A stretch of DNA of 64,000 bases. Source: a virus. Location of the stretch: the IMG/VR virus record IMGVR_UViG_3300032282_001282, positions 22,284 through 86,283 of that record; one strand, 5' to 3'. Position numbers and translations under genes: made by a program. Numbering within the stretch: the stretch's first letter is position 1; each line of letters begins with the position of its first letter. This document shows, in pieces, positions 15,693 to 25,076 of the stretch. The notes beneath the pieces are model-generated. The model saw nothing but the letters and a program-made list of their open reading frames with translations. It searched no databases and was not told the DNA's origin.

Positions 15693-18600
15693 TAGTTAAA
15701 CACTCCATATTGTGGGAATTTAACATATTTATCCTGAGTATTAGGCTCGTAATATTTGTCCCTAAAGTTAAAGAATCGTGTACCACCTTTATTAAAGGTT
15801 GTTCGAGTAGCAATAGTATTTGCCGCTTGGTAACGATATACTTCGTAAAACGGTACGTTTTGTCCCGGTTTTAAATTCAAGCTGTAGAATACAATAGCAC
15901 TAGTATATGTCTTACCACTTAAGATTCTAATGTGACGATTTAATTCAACAGTTTGTACAAAGAATAAGTTTACAACATCATTAACAATTTGTATTTCCCA
16001 GATACCTCCACGTTGGTTCTCAACTTTATAGTAACTAACAATTCCGTTACCTGAGTCAGCATTACCAGCAGATGTAGCAACAAATCTATCGCCAGCATTA
16101 ATAACACCATTGATGTTGGGTTTAGCACCAAGTGTTGCAAAATTGGTTGTACCTATACCTTCGATAGTGTATGTAATACCAGGGACAACGTCGCTGGCGC
16201 TGATAACAGTTTTAGATTGTGCGTGTTCTAAGAAACCCGGAACAATCTTGTATTGGTCAAATGGAACGGCACCGTAGCCTTCAACAGTTGAGGTAGTAAT
16301 ATCATCACCGCCATATAATTCTGTATAATCGACCCAGCCATCATATGTGCCGGCATTGTTAAATTTTTCTTGCTGTATGAATACTAGTCGTTGGCCACTA
16401 AAGAAGTTATCAAGTCCGTCGATACCACCATTGGCCTGGATGTATTCTAAAGGACGACCGTTGATTTCACTGAAAGGTACAGTAACGCCGTAGTCAACTG
16501 TGTAGTCAATGGATCCAATGTTTTTATTTGGTAAAGAATCAAACGTAGTCTCAGTACTTGTTTTGTATGTGTCTGTTGCTGGATCAAAGTTTGTACTATA
16601 GAAGTCATCAACAATATATCGGTCAGACTTAAATTCGATTCGATTAAAGTTAATGCCCGAGTTTCTTAGACGATATGCAATTAGATTACTCTTTCCAGGC
16701 TTGGTGTGAGCTATTACAATACCTTTAGTAAATCCCAACGGAGTTTTAAATTTGTTTGGGCTTGTTGGATCTGGTTGGTTGCTGGTCATCCACTCAGGTA
16801 AACTGTTTTGGTCTTCGTAGTTAACACCTGCAATTAATCTTGCTATCATATCTTTTGTAGTGTTTGGATATACTACCGTATGAGTTACGCCATTGCTGTC
16901 CACATAAGGATTTTTTACAAACAAATCAATTTCTAGCCCAGGGCCTTGTCCTTGTAAATTTTCTTCAGGATCTAACACTTCGAGATACACAACTTCGTAC
17001 TTAGGAACATATTTGTCATCGAGTACTACGGCTGTTTTAATATCGCCGAATGTATATGTTTTAGTATAATGGTTCTTTTGCATCGCGGCTGTAAATTCAG
17101 CCATCACCTTAGACTTTAATCCAGGAAGAAATAACATTTCTAAATTTTTATTAATACCAAACCAAGGATCATCTGGTCTATAAATTAAATCGTAATCTGT
17201 TTCGTTAGTAAAATAATTTTTGTTTGTAACTACAGATGTATAAATCTGTCGTTGATCAAATGTTGGCATGGCACGTAGATACAAATTCTTATATGGATTT
17301 GGATCTATTACATTCAATGTTAGTGTAAATTCTTTAAGAGCATATACCGTTGCTAGTGTGTCATCTAAACTGTCAGCAACCTTAACAGTAAAGTTAAATG
17401 TGCGATCAACAGTTAATTTATTACCATCAAATGTAGTAGCATAGTCATCTAAGGTAAATGCTTCAAAACTTACACGGCCACTAATTTCGCCACTTGGTAA
17501 TAACTGTAACCCCTGTGGTAATTCCACCAAGGTACCCGATCGGTCAAATAGTTTGTAATATAATTTTTTACCAATGGTGCTAGTTGCAGAAATTGCTAGT
17601 TCACTAATAGATCCATTGTTAATAGTTCCGAGATTAGTAGGACTATTCCAAACAATATTATTGTTAATGTCGCCGTAGACTGGTAGTGTAAAGAATACTG
17701 TTTTACTACTGTATGTTTGTCCGTTCTGTACCTTGCTTACAAAAACACCAAAGGTATATTCTTGATATGGGGTTGTCTGGGCACTTAGTTTTCCATAAAC
17801 CCAACCAGAGCCAGCGTCAAGTTGTACACCGGGCAAGTTACTAATACCAGTACTACCATCCACATAACTACTAAAACCAACACCACTACGTAAACCTGTG
17901 TCAGTTGAAAATCCAGCGCCGCCTTCATCACCACCACCGACACCTGCACCACCGTAGTCAAAACCTGCATCAATGCCGGCTACATAAGCATCAAAGGTTC
18001 CAATGGTATTGGATATGTTGTAGGCCAATTCTCTACCTTGGAAATCGTACCCATCAATTTTAAAAGCATAGTTACTGTTTTGTCGCCCAGCTGGTAATAC
18101 AGTACTGGTATTTCTAATAACAGGTACATATACATCACCGATGTCGGCTGTTAGTTGTGTATTGTTTAATGGCAAGTCACTATCAGCAGTCCAACTGTTT
18201 CTTCCTACAATTTGTAGTATGTATTTTTGTTTAACGTAGTCAGCGCCATCATAAGCACGTATTGTAAAACTGTAACTCTCTGATTGATTTATATTGTTAA
18301 AGTCGTATGGGCCAAAGTCGTAATCTTGTTCTGCGGTAATAATGCCAGTGTCAAACCCGCTAGGAGTTTTATAAGTAACATCTCCGTCGTATCCATCAGG
18401 TCCCCACGGACCAACGTTTTGAACAGGATTAATGTATCCGCTTATTATACCATCCGCTGACAAAGTAACACCCGGTGGGAGTTCTCCATCATCTAATGTC
18501 CACTCAATTCGAGCGTTAGGATTTAATTCAATTAATTTTAATTGTTGATAATAAAACGCACCATCAACTGCACTACCTAAGTCATATGGTTCAACTCGTA

Positions 18601-19576
18601 TAGCATCTTTTGCCGGTGGACGTCTTGGTAAAATAATTGGTTCTGTTTTATTTGTAATTGTAAATGCAAATGATCTATCAGTAACAAGGTTAGCAGTATT
18701 AGTTGCACGAATTGTGAATCTAAATTCTTCTTCTTTGATGTTTTGTGTTTCAGTAATAGTTGGAGTACCTTGTAAGTATCCATTGGTATAAACAACACCT
18801 CCGCTGACATAATCACCAAAGTCAGTGCGTCCGTTAACAGGATTTAGTAAGAGACTATCGTAATATAATTCAAAATAAGGACTTGCACCTGGTGCCACAT
18901 CCGCCAATGGTTGCACTGGTAATCCGTTGTCTTTGTTAATGCCCAACATCTTAACATAGTACTTGTTACCATTTAACTCTGTTGTTCCAGTAAGACCTTT
19001 GAAGTGTACAATTTGTCCATAGAAAAAATTAACATCAACTGCGGCACGAACAATCATTGGATTTGTTTTTAGTACAGCTCTAATGTTATGTGATTTAGCA
19101 GTGACTAATTGTAAGCCCGACGGCAATTGCCCAGATATAAAACTATATTGTATAGCTGAATTGTTGCTGTCTACTGCTTCAAGTTCTTGACTAAAGAAGC
19201 CCGAATCGGATGTATATTTGCCAACAGATCCGCCTGCGGTTACCCAAGTTATTTTGTTAGCATTAGTATAATTTGTAACTTCTATGTTAAATGCACAGTC
19301 AGCATATTTTCCTGATATTGGATCTAATGCTCTGATAGTAAAGTTATAAGTTTGTGTAGAATAGTATGTGCCGCTTGGTGCCGCAAAACTTGGGATACCC
19401 GATATAACACCAGTGCGACCTAATGTTAGTCCAACTGGAAGTTTACCACCAATTAGTACGTAGGTTAAATCTCTATTACTAACTGTGTCTACAGCTGATA
19501 CAGTAATAGTCGTAGTTTGACCTATGACAGCCCTTGCAAGCGGTCCAGGGGCAGTATTCCAAATTAAGTTTACCAT
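15692..19576 (-). CDS. Giant virion adhesin with repeated Ig-like (putative He_PIG) domains
   Basis: 1294 aa. At least four repeats of the motif L-P-x-G-[LV]-x-L ... G-x-I-S-G (for example LPVGLTLGRTGVISGIP, LPPGVTLSADGIISG, LPQGLQLLPSGEISG) mark putative Ig/cadherin-like domains roughly 90-150 residues apart in the first 750 residues. The C-terminal half is different and contains extended beta-rich sequence. Likely a cell-surface-binding tail or baseplate protein. Starts 3 nt after the stop of the 955-aa fibre gene. Confidence 0.75.
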   Translation of the reverse strand: MVNLIWNTAPGPLARAVIGQTTTITVSAVDTVSNRDLTYVLIGGKLPVGLTLGRTGVISGIPSFAAPSGTYYSTQTYNFTIRALDPISGKYADCAFNIEVTNYTNANKITWVTAGGSVGKYTSDSGFFSQELEAVDSNNSAIQYSFISGQLPSGLQLVTAKSHNIRAVLKTNPMIVRAAVDVNFFYGQIVHFKGLTGTTELNGNKYYVKMLGINKDNGLPVQPLADVAPGASPYFELYYDSLLLNPVNGRTDFGDYVSGGVVYTNGYLQGTPTITETQNIKEEEFRFTIRATNTANLVTDRSFAFTITNKTEPIILPRRPPAKDAIRVEPYDLGSAVDGAFYYQQLKLIELNPNARIEWTLDDGELPPGVTLSADGIISGYINPVQNVGPWGPDGYDGDVTYKTPSGFDTGIITAEQDYDFGPYDFNNINQSESYSFTIRAYDGADYVKQKYILQIVGRNSWTADSDLPLNNTQLTADIGDVYVPVIRNTSTVLPAGRQNSNYAFKIDGYDFQGRELAYNISNTIGTFDAYVAGIDAGFDYGGAGVGGGDEGGAGFSTDTGLRSGVGFSSYVDGSTGISNLPGVQLDAGSGWVYGKLSAQTTPYQEYTFGVFVSKVQNGQTYSSKTVFFTLPVYGDINNNIVWNSPTNLGTINNGSISELAISATSTIGKKLYYKLFDRSGTLVELPQGLQLLPSGEISGRVSFEAFTLDDYATTFDGNKLTVDRTFNFTVKVADSLDDTLATVYALKEFTLTLNVIDPNPYKNLYLRAMPTFDQRQIYTSVVTNKNYFTNETDYDLIYRPDDPWFGINKNLEMLFLPGLKSKVMAEFTAAMQKNHYTKTYTFGDIKTAVVLDDKYVPKYEVVYLEVLDPEENLQGQGPGLEIDLFVKNPYVDSNGVTHTVVYPNTTKDMIARLIAGVNYEDQNSLPEWMTSNQPDPTSPNKFKTPLGFTKGIVIAHTKPGKSNLIAYRLRNSGINFNRIEFKSDRYIVDDFYSTNFDPATDTYKTSTETTFDSLPNKNIGSIDYTVDYGVTVPFSEINGRPLEYIQANGGIDGLDNFFSGQRLVFIQQEKFNNAGTYDGWVDYTELYGGDDITTSTVEGYGAVPFDQYKIVPGFLEHAQSKTVISASDVVPGITYTIEGIGTTNFATLGAKPNINGVINAGDRFVATSAGNADSGNGIVSYYKVENQRGGIWEIQIVNDVVNLFFVQTVELNRHIRILSGKTYTSAIVFYSLNLKPGQNVPFYEVYRYQAANTIATRTTFNKGGTRFFNFRDKYYEPNTQDKYVKFPQYGVFN
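15726..15733 (-). promoter_or_regulatory. Late promoter GATAAATA
   Basis: NATAAATA on the minus strand 34 nt before the start at 15692; it lies inside the 3' end of the upstream gene. Confidence 0.6.
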
Positions 19577-19579
19577 GTG

Positions 19580-22447
19580 TTACTCTAAACCTAAATGACG
19601 TTTAATGTCTTTCAATTCGCGTCTTAATTCTTTGATACCTTCAATTAGTAATGGAGCAAACTTTTCGTAACGTACAGTCAAGTACTGTTCATCAATTGGG
19701 GCAGGTGCTACAATCTCTGGCATCTGACGTAGTGTATCTTGAGCCGACACACCAACTTCGCGTTTAACTTCATAACCTAATGCTTGTGCTGTTTCGTTGG
19801 CTTCATAGTAGAAACCAGTTAACTGATCAATCTTGTCTAGGGCATTATCAATAACACCTAAACGTGTTTTTAATCTGTCGTCTGAGTAGTAAGCAGTAAT
19901 GTTGTTAGTAGCACGTATCTCACCAGTTGTTCCACTGGCCGCTGTACCAACACCTAAACTAGCATGTTGTACACTTGCTGTAGTAGAGATATTTTGTATA
20001 GCAACAGAAGTCAATCCAGTAACTCGACCAAAGGTATCAGTGCTAACAACAGGCACAGCAGTTGTACTACCAGCAGTTGTGACTCCGGGGCCTATAGTAG
20101 TTAATGTAATGTTGCTACCGCTGAGTGTTAGGTTACCTGTGCCAGTTGTAGTACTAATTACACGATTACCATTGTCAAATAATCTTGTAGCACGTAGACC
20201 AATGTTACTGTTCCAGTCGCTATTAGAAGAATTTAATGTTATAGAACCAAATGGTGTTATAAAACCTGCGCCATTGGCAGCATTAAGAGAAACTGCATTG
20301 GCCGCCGCTACATAATATAAATCATTTGTAGTTACAGCAGTTGCATCAACGGTAGTAGTTACACCATTGACCCACAGGCTACCGCCAATATAAACATTGT
20401 TGGTAAAGTATGAACCTGGTGTTGTTACTGTTAAGTTACCAGCAACAACATTATTACCAGTTAAAATACTTGTTCCAGTTAAGGTTGTTGTACCGCTGAC
20501 ACCTAGACCAGTTAGTGTACCGAGGCTAGTAATGAAAGGTTGTGCATTGCTTAGAGTGCCAATAGTACCAGTTAATACTGTTCCGGTATTACCGATAGTC
20601 GGAGCTGTAACACTACTACCGACTAAGAATGGAGCCTGTACGTTTTGTAAAGCAATTAAACTGGTCGTACCAATTTGGTTAGTAATTGTTAAACTACCAA
20701 ATGTTGGTGTTCCAGTATTTCTTAAATCCTGGCCCATGGTAAGGTTGAAAGTACCATTACCAACAGTAGTAACAATACCGTTAGTAGATGTAATTGCCAA
20801 GTTACCACCAACGAATACGTTACCTGTACCGTTAGAACCAACTAAGGTAATTGGACTAACTTGTAGTAACTGAGCTTGTGTAGCACGACCCTTAGAGTCA
20901 AATGTAACTTGTGGTATGTAGGTAGTAGTACCATAGCTTCCGGCAATAATACCAGTAGGAGTAAGATTGAAACCTGTGTTCCAACCACTGACTAAATTAG
21001 ATGTAATCTCAGAAGTGTTAGCGTATGTGACTGTAATGTATGGAACACCGTTGGCAAATCTATGACCGTCGGAATATAAATTAGTAATTACAGCACTAGT
21101 AGCATTAAGGTTACCATTTAATGTTGGTGCACCAATGTTACCGGCTACACTCAATGATGACAATGTACCAAGACTTGTAATCAGTGGTTGTGCTGGTAAT
21201 GCTACTAAACCTTGTAGCGTTCCGTTGAATTGTGTTGCGGCAATGTTGGCAACAGCAACGTTACCTGACGCTGTAAATGTTTGGAATGATACAGTACCAC
21301 CAGTGGCAGTTAAACTATTAACACCGACACTGGTAGCTTGAATACTGTTTGCTGTCAGTGTAGGTAGTACACCGAGGCTGGTAATGTTTGGTTGATCTGG
21401 AGTTTGAATTTGACCCCATAGTGGTCCAACTAAAATACCTGCAGAAATATTTCCAAGTACACTTAGGCCGCCGTCGATACGAACAGCACCAGACCCTAGT
21501 CCAGTACTTTGTGTAACAGATAAGAAACGTGTATCACCAGTGATTAGGCCGCCTTGATAGAAAGTACCAAAGCCAACCATGTCAGTAGTAACAACTACAC
21601 CTGATCCAGAGCCAACAGTAATAAAACCATCAACGTGTACGTTACCGTTGATACTGCCTGATACGTTTAAGTTTTGAATATTAGCACGTTGGCTATTAAT
21701 ATTACCAAAGGCAGTTCCGTAGATAATTGAGTTGCCGGACATGATCAACGCATTGGCTGTTCCGACGTTACTTAAGAATAAACTACCAACGTGTATGTTA
21801 CCATAGACACCACCAGACACAACACTATTAGCTGATATACTTACATCGTAATCGACTACTTTATAAATGAAGTCATTGGTTTGATATTGCAAACCAAAAT
21901 AAGCATAGGCATTTGAACTGTTTTTATTGTACTTGCCCAATACACCAATATCTTTAATATCGCCCGGGGACAAGTTAGCGTGTAGTAATAAAATACCAGC
22001 ATCACTAGAAGCCGCAACCTGTGTGGATGAAATAACTTTACCAGCGTAAATGTTACCAAAGAAGTGTGTTGGGCTACCTAAGTTTTGTACTGAGTTACCC
22101 GATGGAACAATATCAGTATGCGGTACAATATAGTTGTAAAAGTCAGCTTGTCCTGTTGCTACTAGGTTAGCAGTAACATTAACCGTTGGAGCATTTAGAG
22201 TATTGACAAATAAGTTTGATGTAAAAGCACCATTGTTACCAATAGTATTACCAACAACTAGGTTACTTAGTGTACCGTTGTTGGCCTTTATAGAAGGAAA
22301 CTCAACAAGATCGCTACTTAAATATGTGTTAAGTTCTTGAAAGTTTTCGTCAGTGTAAATAAACGCTGTTCTAATTTCATCACCGGTACCATCATTGGGC
22401 GATACGCCAACGTTAATACTTGTAATAGAAGAGTTCCATTTTGCCAT
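19580..22447 (-). CDS. Long tail fibre with C-terminal S74 intramolecular chaperone
   Basis: 955 aa. The N-terminus (INVGVSPNDGTGDEIRTAF) is a phage virion-attachment module; the middle consists of many short beta repeats with recurring ITSLGTL and GNIxxxTLNG strings; the last 100 residues (SDDRLKTRLGVIDNALDKI ... EKFAPLLIEGIKEL) form a peptidase-S74 / intramolecular chaperone domain that trimerises and then cleaves itself off. The catalytic Ser (YYSDDRLK) and the following Lys are present. Late box GATAAATA upstream. Confidence 0.88.
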   Translation of the reverse strand: MAKWNSSITSINVGVSPNDGTGDEIRTAFIYTDENFQELNTYLSSDLVEFPSIKANNGTLSNLVVGNTIGNNGAFTSNLFVNTLNAPTVNVTANLVATGQADFYNYIVPHTDIVPSGNSVQNLGSPTHFFGNIYAGKVISSTQVAASSDAGILLLHANLSPGDIKDIGVLGKYNKNSSNAYAYFGLQYQTNDFIYKVVDYDVSISANSVVSGGVYGNIHVGSLFLSNVGTANALIMSGNSIIYGTAFGNINSQRANIQNLNVSGSINGNVHVDGFITVGSGSGVVVTTDMVGFGTFYQGGLITGDTRFLSVTQSTGLGSGAVRIDGGLSVLGNISAGILVGPLWGQIQTPDQPNITSLGVLPTLTANSIQATSVGVNSLTATGGTVSFQTFTASGNVAVANIAATQFNGTLQGLVALPAQPLITSLGTLSSLSVAGNIGAPTLNGNLNATSAVITNLYSDGHRFANGVPYITVTYANTSEITSNLVSGWNTGFNLTPTGIIAGSYGTTTYIPQVTFDSKGRATQAQLLQVSPITLVGSNGTGNVFVGGNLAITSTNGIVTTVGNGTFNLTMGQDLRNTGTPTFGSLTITNQIGTTSLIALQNVQAPFLVGSSVTAPTIGNTGTVLTGTIGTLSNAQPFITSLGTLTGLGVSGTTTLTGTSILTGNNVVAGNLTVTTPGSYFTNNVYIGGSLWVNGVTTTVDATAVTTNDLYYVAAANAVSLNAANGAGFITPFGSITLNSSNSDWNSNIGLRATRLFDNGNRVISTTTGTGNLTLSGSNITLTTIGPGVTTAGSTTAVPVVSTDTFGRVTGLTSVAIQNISTTASVQHASLGVGTAASGTTGEIRATNNITAYYSDDRLKTRLGVIDNALDKIDQLTGFYYEANETAQALGYEVKREVGVSAQDTLRQMPEIVAPAPIDEQYLTVRYEKFAPLLIEGIKELRRELKDIKRHLGLE

Positions 22448-22471
22448 AAGCTCAAAATCCTATATATAGCT

Positions 22472-22479
22472 TATTTATC
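22472..22479 (-). promoter_or_regulatory. Late promoter GATAAATA
   Basis: NATAAATA on the minus strand 25 nt upstream of the fibre start. Confidence 0.65.
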
Positions 22480-22505
22480 GGATCGAGCTAAAGGTCTGTT
22501 TTCGG

Positions 22506-22832
22506 CTATGCTGGGCTAAAACTTGATCCGCATCCGCAGGTTGTTTGTGCGTTGGGGTTTTTGATAGTAAAACTAGCACCATAAAGATCATCTTTATAGT
22601 CTATTTCTGCACCAGTTAAGTACTGGCTACTCATTGAATCTACCAGGATATGTACGCCGTTTATGTCCAGGTCAAAGTCGTCTTCGTTGGCCATTTCGTC
22701 TAAGGTAAATCCGTACTGCATACCCGAGCATCCGCCACCTTGGACAAATACACGTAATTTAATTGCTGGGTTATTTTCTTCAGCAATTATGTCTTGAATT
22801 TTTTCTTTTGCGGTTTCTGTAATTGTAATCAT
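22506..22832 (-). CDS. erpA: A-type iron-sulphur carrier (ErpA/IscA-like)
   Basis: 108 aa. The three ligand cysteines are in the canonical spots: [11 protein letters not shown] and the C-terminal TTCGCGSSF. Such proteins insert Fe-S clusters into apoproteins in the cytoplasm. The phage carries at least two radical-SAM enzymes, which need 4Fe-4S clusters, so a supply role is plausible. The neighbours include the dismutase, another redox-related gene. Confidence 0.9.
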   Translation of the reverse strand: MITITETAKEKIQDIIAEENNPAIKLRVFVQGGGCSGMQYGFTLDEMANEDDFDLDINGVHILVDSMSSQYLTGAEIDYKDDLYGASFTIKNPNAQTTCGCGSSFSPA

Positions 22833-22833
22833 A

Positions 22834-23238
22834 TTAATTTTCGGGTCCTAGGCTTGCTCTATAAGCTGATGCAATATCCCACCATTCTCCGGGGAAAAAT
22901 TCTACTTCTAATATTGCAGACGGTACTGCTTTTGGTACTATAATTTCGTTGTCATCGCGTTCAATACCGTTGGGATTTTCAGGGTATGCACCAAACAGTT
23001 GAACTAAATCTGCCCAACGAGCACGAAACATAGTAGCTTCTGATTTGTCTACGTGATAGTAACAGTCTGCTGGATCGTAGGCAAAGTAAACTCCAGGTCC
23101 AGCATAACCTGTTTTGCTTGGTCTTAGGCCGTGTTGTGCTACGCTGTTTAACCCTTGACTTTGGTCAGGCAAGTAGCTGGCATGATAAACATATTCGCCA
23201 GGTTGTCGACTTTCTCTAAAAATATCTCGTATTCTCAT
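22834..23238 (-). CDS. ADP-ribosyltransferase-like (H-Y-E type) phage protein
   Basis: 134 aa. [28 protein letters not shown] and [12 protein letters not shown] fit the PARP/KptA-like ART pattern, where H (YHAS), Y (GVYFA) and E (NEIIV) are the NAD-binding/catalytic positions. T4-like phages use unrelated ARTs (Alt, ModA) to modify host RNA polymerase. It overlaps the dismutase gene by 4 nt. Assignment rests on motif pattern only. Confidence 0.5.
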   Translation of the reverse strand: MRIRDIFRESRQPGEYVYHASYLPDQSQGLNSVAQHGLRPSKTGYAGPGVYFAYDPADCYYHVDKSEATMFRARWADLVQLFGAYPENPNGIERDDNEIIVPKAVPSAILEVEFFPGEWWDIASAYRASLGPEN

Positions 23239-23777
23239 AGTCTTCTATTAACGGCGTCCCAATCAATAATGCGCCAAATGTTATCTAGGTACTTGGCTTT
23301 GTTAGAACCATACTGTTCTTGCCAAGCGTGTTCCCACATATCTACTAGTAGAGCTATGTCGGTACGTTTTTGATGATTGCGTATGGTTTTAATAACCCCA
23401 CTTTTACTAAGATAAATCCAGCCCGATCCTTGGACTTTCATTGCTTCTTCTTTGAAGTGCTTTTTGAAATCAACAAAATTAGTGTGATGTCTATTAATAA
23501 TATCCAAAATAGTGCCATGTGGTCTACTTACTCCTGGTCGTTTAAATTGACTAAAGAATATAGCGTGTAGATAAGCACCAGCTTCGTTAAAGCGGTCATC
23601 ACCTTCACCTTTGTTGTAACGGTCAACATAGCCTTTGTAGAGTTTGCCGTAATGTAAATCAATCAAGGCACTACTCATAACAGGGCTAAGGCCCGACTTA
23701 CTGTAAGGCAATTTTATTTGCTTTAACTCAGTTTTGTTTTTAGATTCTAATAGATCAATGGTATCGCGTATATCCAT
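23235..23777 (-). CDS. Fe/Mn-type superoxide dismutase
   Basis: 180 aa. The family order is intact: IDLHYGKLYKGYV (first His ligand), AGAYLHAIFF (second His), GSGWIYL, and DMWEHAWQEQY (Asp and His ligands), then IWRIIDWDAV at the end. Gly rather than Gln four residues before the second His favours the Mn type. It is shorter and more diverged than bacterial enzymes (about 195-205 aa) and has no signal peptide, so it is cytoplasmic. It would remove superoxide in the infected cell. Confidence 0.82.
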   Translation of the reverse strand: MDIRDTIDLLESKNKTELKQIKLPYSKSGLSPVMSSALIDLHYGKLYKGYVDRYNKGEGDDRFNEAGAYLHAIFFSQFKRPGVSRPHGTILDIINRHHTNFVDFKKHFKEEAMKVQGSGWIYLSKSGVIKTIRNHQKRTDIALLVDMWEHAWQEQYGSNKAKYLDNIWRIIDWDAVNRRL

Positions 23778-23781
23778 ACTA

Positions 23782-24006
23782 CTATTTAGTGCGATATACC
23801 ACCCGTCCTCTAGTAAGGTCGTATGGACTCATTTCTACTTCTACTGAGTCACCCATTAATATGCGTATATTATGCTGTCTTAGTTTGCCACCGATTGTGG
23901 CTGTGATTTTTGATTTTTGTTCATTGTCTAGAATAACTCTGAACATTGCGTTTGGTAGTACTTCATCAACGGTTCCGCTGAATCGTAGCAGGTCTTCTTT
24001 GCTCAC
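23782..24006 (-). CDS. infA: Translation initiation factor IF-1
   Basis: 74 aa, the normal length. [41 protein letters not shown] and GRVVYRTK align across the full bacterial IF-1 (E. coli GTVLETLPNTMFRVEL, GKMRKNYIRIL, PYDLSKGRIVFR). IF-1 binds the 30S A site during initiation. Start 5 nt after no gap to the dismutase start region; the two genes are probably co-transcribed with ErpA. An IF-1 gene in a phage genome is uncommon. Confidence 0.93.
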   Translation of the reverse strand: MSKEDLLRFSGTVDEVLPNAMFRVILDNEQKSKITATIGGKLRQHNIRILMGDSVEVEMSPYDLTRGRVVYRTK

Positions 24007-24040
24007 TTGTAAAATTATCTCCTTAAAAAGTGCTTAGTAT

Positions 24041-24445
24041 TTAGCGGCGCATCCTGCTGATATCAACCGCTTCTTCATCAGAGAAAATTGGCACAGCATT
24101 AGATTTGTGCATAGTACCAATACCTTTGATTTTAGTGCCAGTATAGACTTTGTCGGCGGGCTTGGGACAAGGGCCACCTGTAAAAGGCAAACTGTTGATC
24201 TTTTGTGTCACTCGCCCTGGGGGAATAGTAAGCGAGTAGACGTCTTGGAGCTCAGTGGGTTTTTTGGTAACTGTAACAGTTTTGCCACTGAATCGCGGAG
24301 CCTCTTTATCAAACTTACGCAACCGTTCTTCCCAGTCACGTTTTAGATTCTCCGCTTGGCGTTTAGCTTCTGCACTGGCCCACTTGCGTTTGCCTTTCTT
24401 TTTGCCGGTAGTACTAAGCCACGGGCCTTCGAGATGCATAGTCAT
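24041..24445 (-). CDS. Conserved phage protein of unknown function
   Basis: 134 aa. Basic N-terminal half (TGKKKGKRKWASAEAKRQ) and a conserved C-terminal block (VYTGTKIKGIGTMHKSN, FSDEEAVDISRMRR) that recurs in large aquatic phages. No enzymatic motif. Probably nucleic-acid or nucleoprotein binding, judged only by charge. Confidence 0.6.
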   Translation of the reverse strand: MTMHLEGPWLSTTGKKKGKRKWASAEAKRQAENLKRDWEERLRKFDKEAPRFSGKTVTVTKKPTELQDVYSLTIPPGRVTQKINSLPFTGGPCPKPADKVYTGTKIKGIGTMHKSNAVPIFSDEEAVDISRMRR

Positions 24446-24460
24446 ATATGTATAGTGTAG

Positions 24461-24817
24461 TTAAGAAGAAATACGGTCAGTACCTTTGCGTGGCTCCCAG
24501 CCAGTGCCTTCGGCAATAAAATGCTCTGAAGGCAAATAAAAGATATGTTTAGGAAATCGTTGTTTTAGTCGCTCGATAATTTCTTCGTGGTTGCGACCCT
24601 GCGCCAAAAATTCATTGTCGTCATCATCGTACCAAAGTATATGATCATCGGTGATTTTTTCTTCGCGGACACGGTGTACAATATTGTCAAGATGCTTACG
24701 AATTTTGTCTTCAAATTCTTTAGTATCGCCCTTAACAGCATCTAGCATACCAATAATGATATTGGCTAAAAACCAAGTCGAAACCGCCCAAATTAGATAA
24801 AATGTAAAATCATCCAT
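24461..24817 (-). CDS. Small membrane-anchored phage protein
   Basis: 118 aa; one N-terminal membrane segment (FYLIWAVSTWFLANIIIGML) then a soluble, charged domain. Preceded by its own promoter at 24846-24874. Function unknown. Confidence 0.6.
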   Translation of the reverse strand: MDDFTFYLIWAVSTWFLANIIIGMLDAVKGDTKEFEDKIRKHLDNIVHRVREEKITDDHILWYDDDDNEFLAQGRNHEEIIERLKQRFPKHIFYLPSEHFIAEGTGWEPRKGTDRISS

Positions 24818-24845
24818 GTTTGTATTTACTAGTTATTGAGCATTT

Positions 24846-24874
24846 ATTATAACATATTGGGAATTAATGATCAA
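24846..24874 (-). promoter_or_regulatory. Sigma70-like promoter with conserved spacer
   Basis: Minus strand TTGATC (24874-24869), 17-nt spacer with AATTCCCAATATG, TATAAT (24851-24846). Overlaps the end of the upstream gene. Confidence 0.8.
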
Positions 24875-25076
24875 CTTCATCTACACGATCTAGCACTTGT
24901 TTGGCGTACCAGCCCATACGCCCTTCTGGGTCCATACGCTGTATATCTTCCAGGCCAATCCGCATCAACTCCATTTGTTGCTCAGCACGATATACACGAT
25001 TACGTAGGTTGCTGGCTTGCATCCACGACATGAGCATAGATATAAACTTGGCAATAAGAATATTCCAATTGATCAT
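24864..25076 (-). CDS. Small protein with N-terminal hydrophobic helix
   Basis: 70 aa from ATG 25076 (ATGA overlap with the gene upstream). Hydrophobic start (NILIAKFISMLMSW) followed by an amphipathic helix (RVYRAEQQMELMRIGLEDI). Unknown; last gene of the small-gene array transcription unit. Confidence 0.55.
   Translation of the reverse strand: MINWNILIAKFISMLMSWMQASNLRNRVYRAEQQMELMRIGLEDIQRMDPEGRMGWYAKQVLDRVDEVDH

Noticed and set aside
19899-20873. Plus-strand open frames opposite the 955-aa fibre gene
   Set aside because: They are repetitive Val/Leu/Pro shadows of the fibre repeats, without SD sites; the minus-strand gene explains the region.
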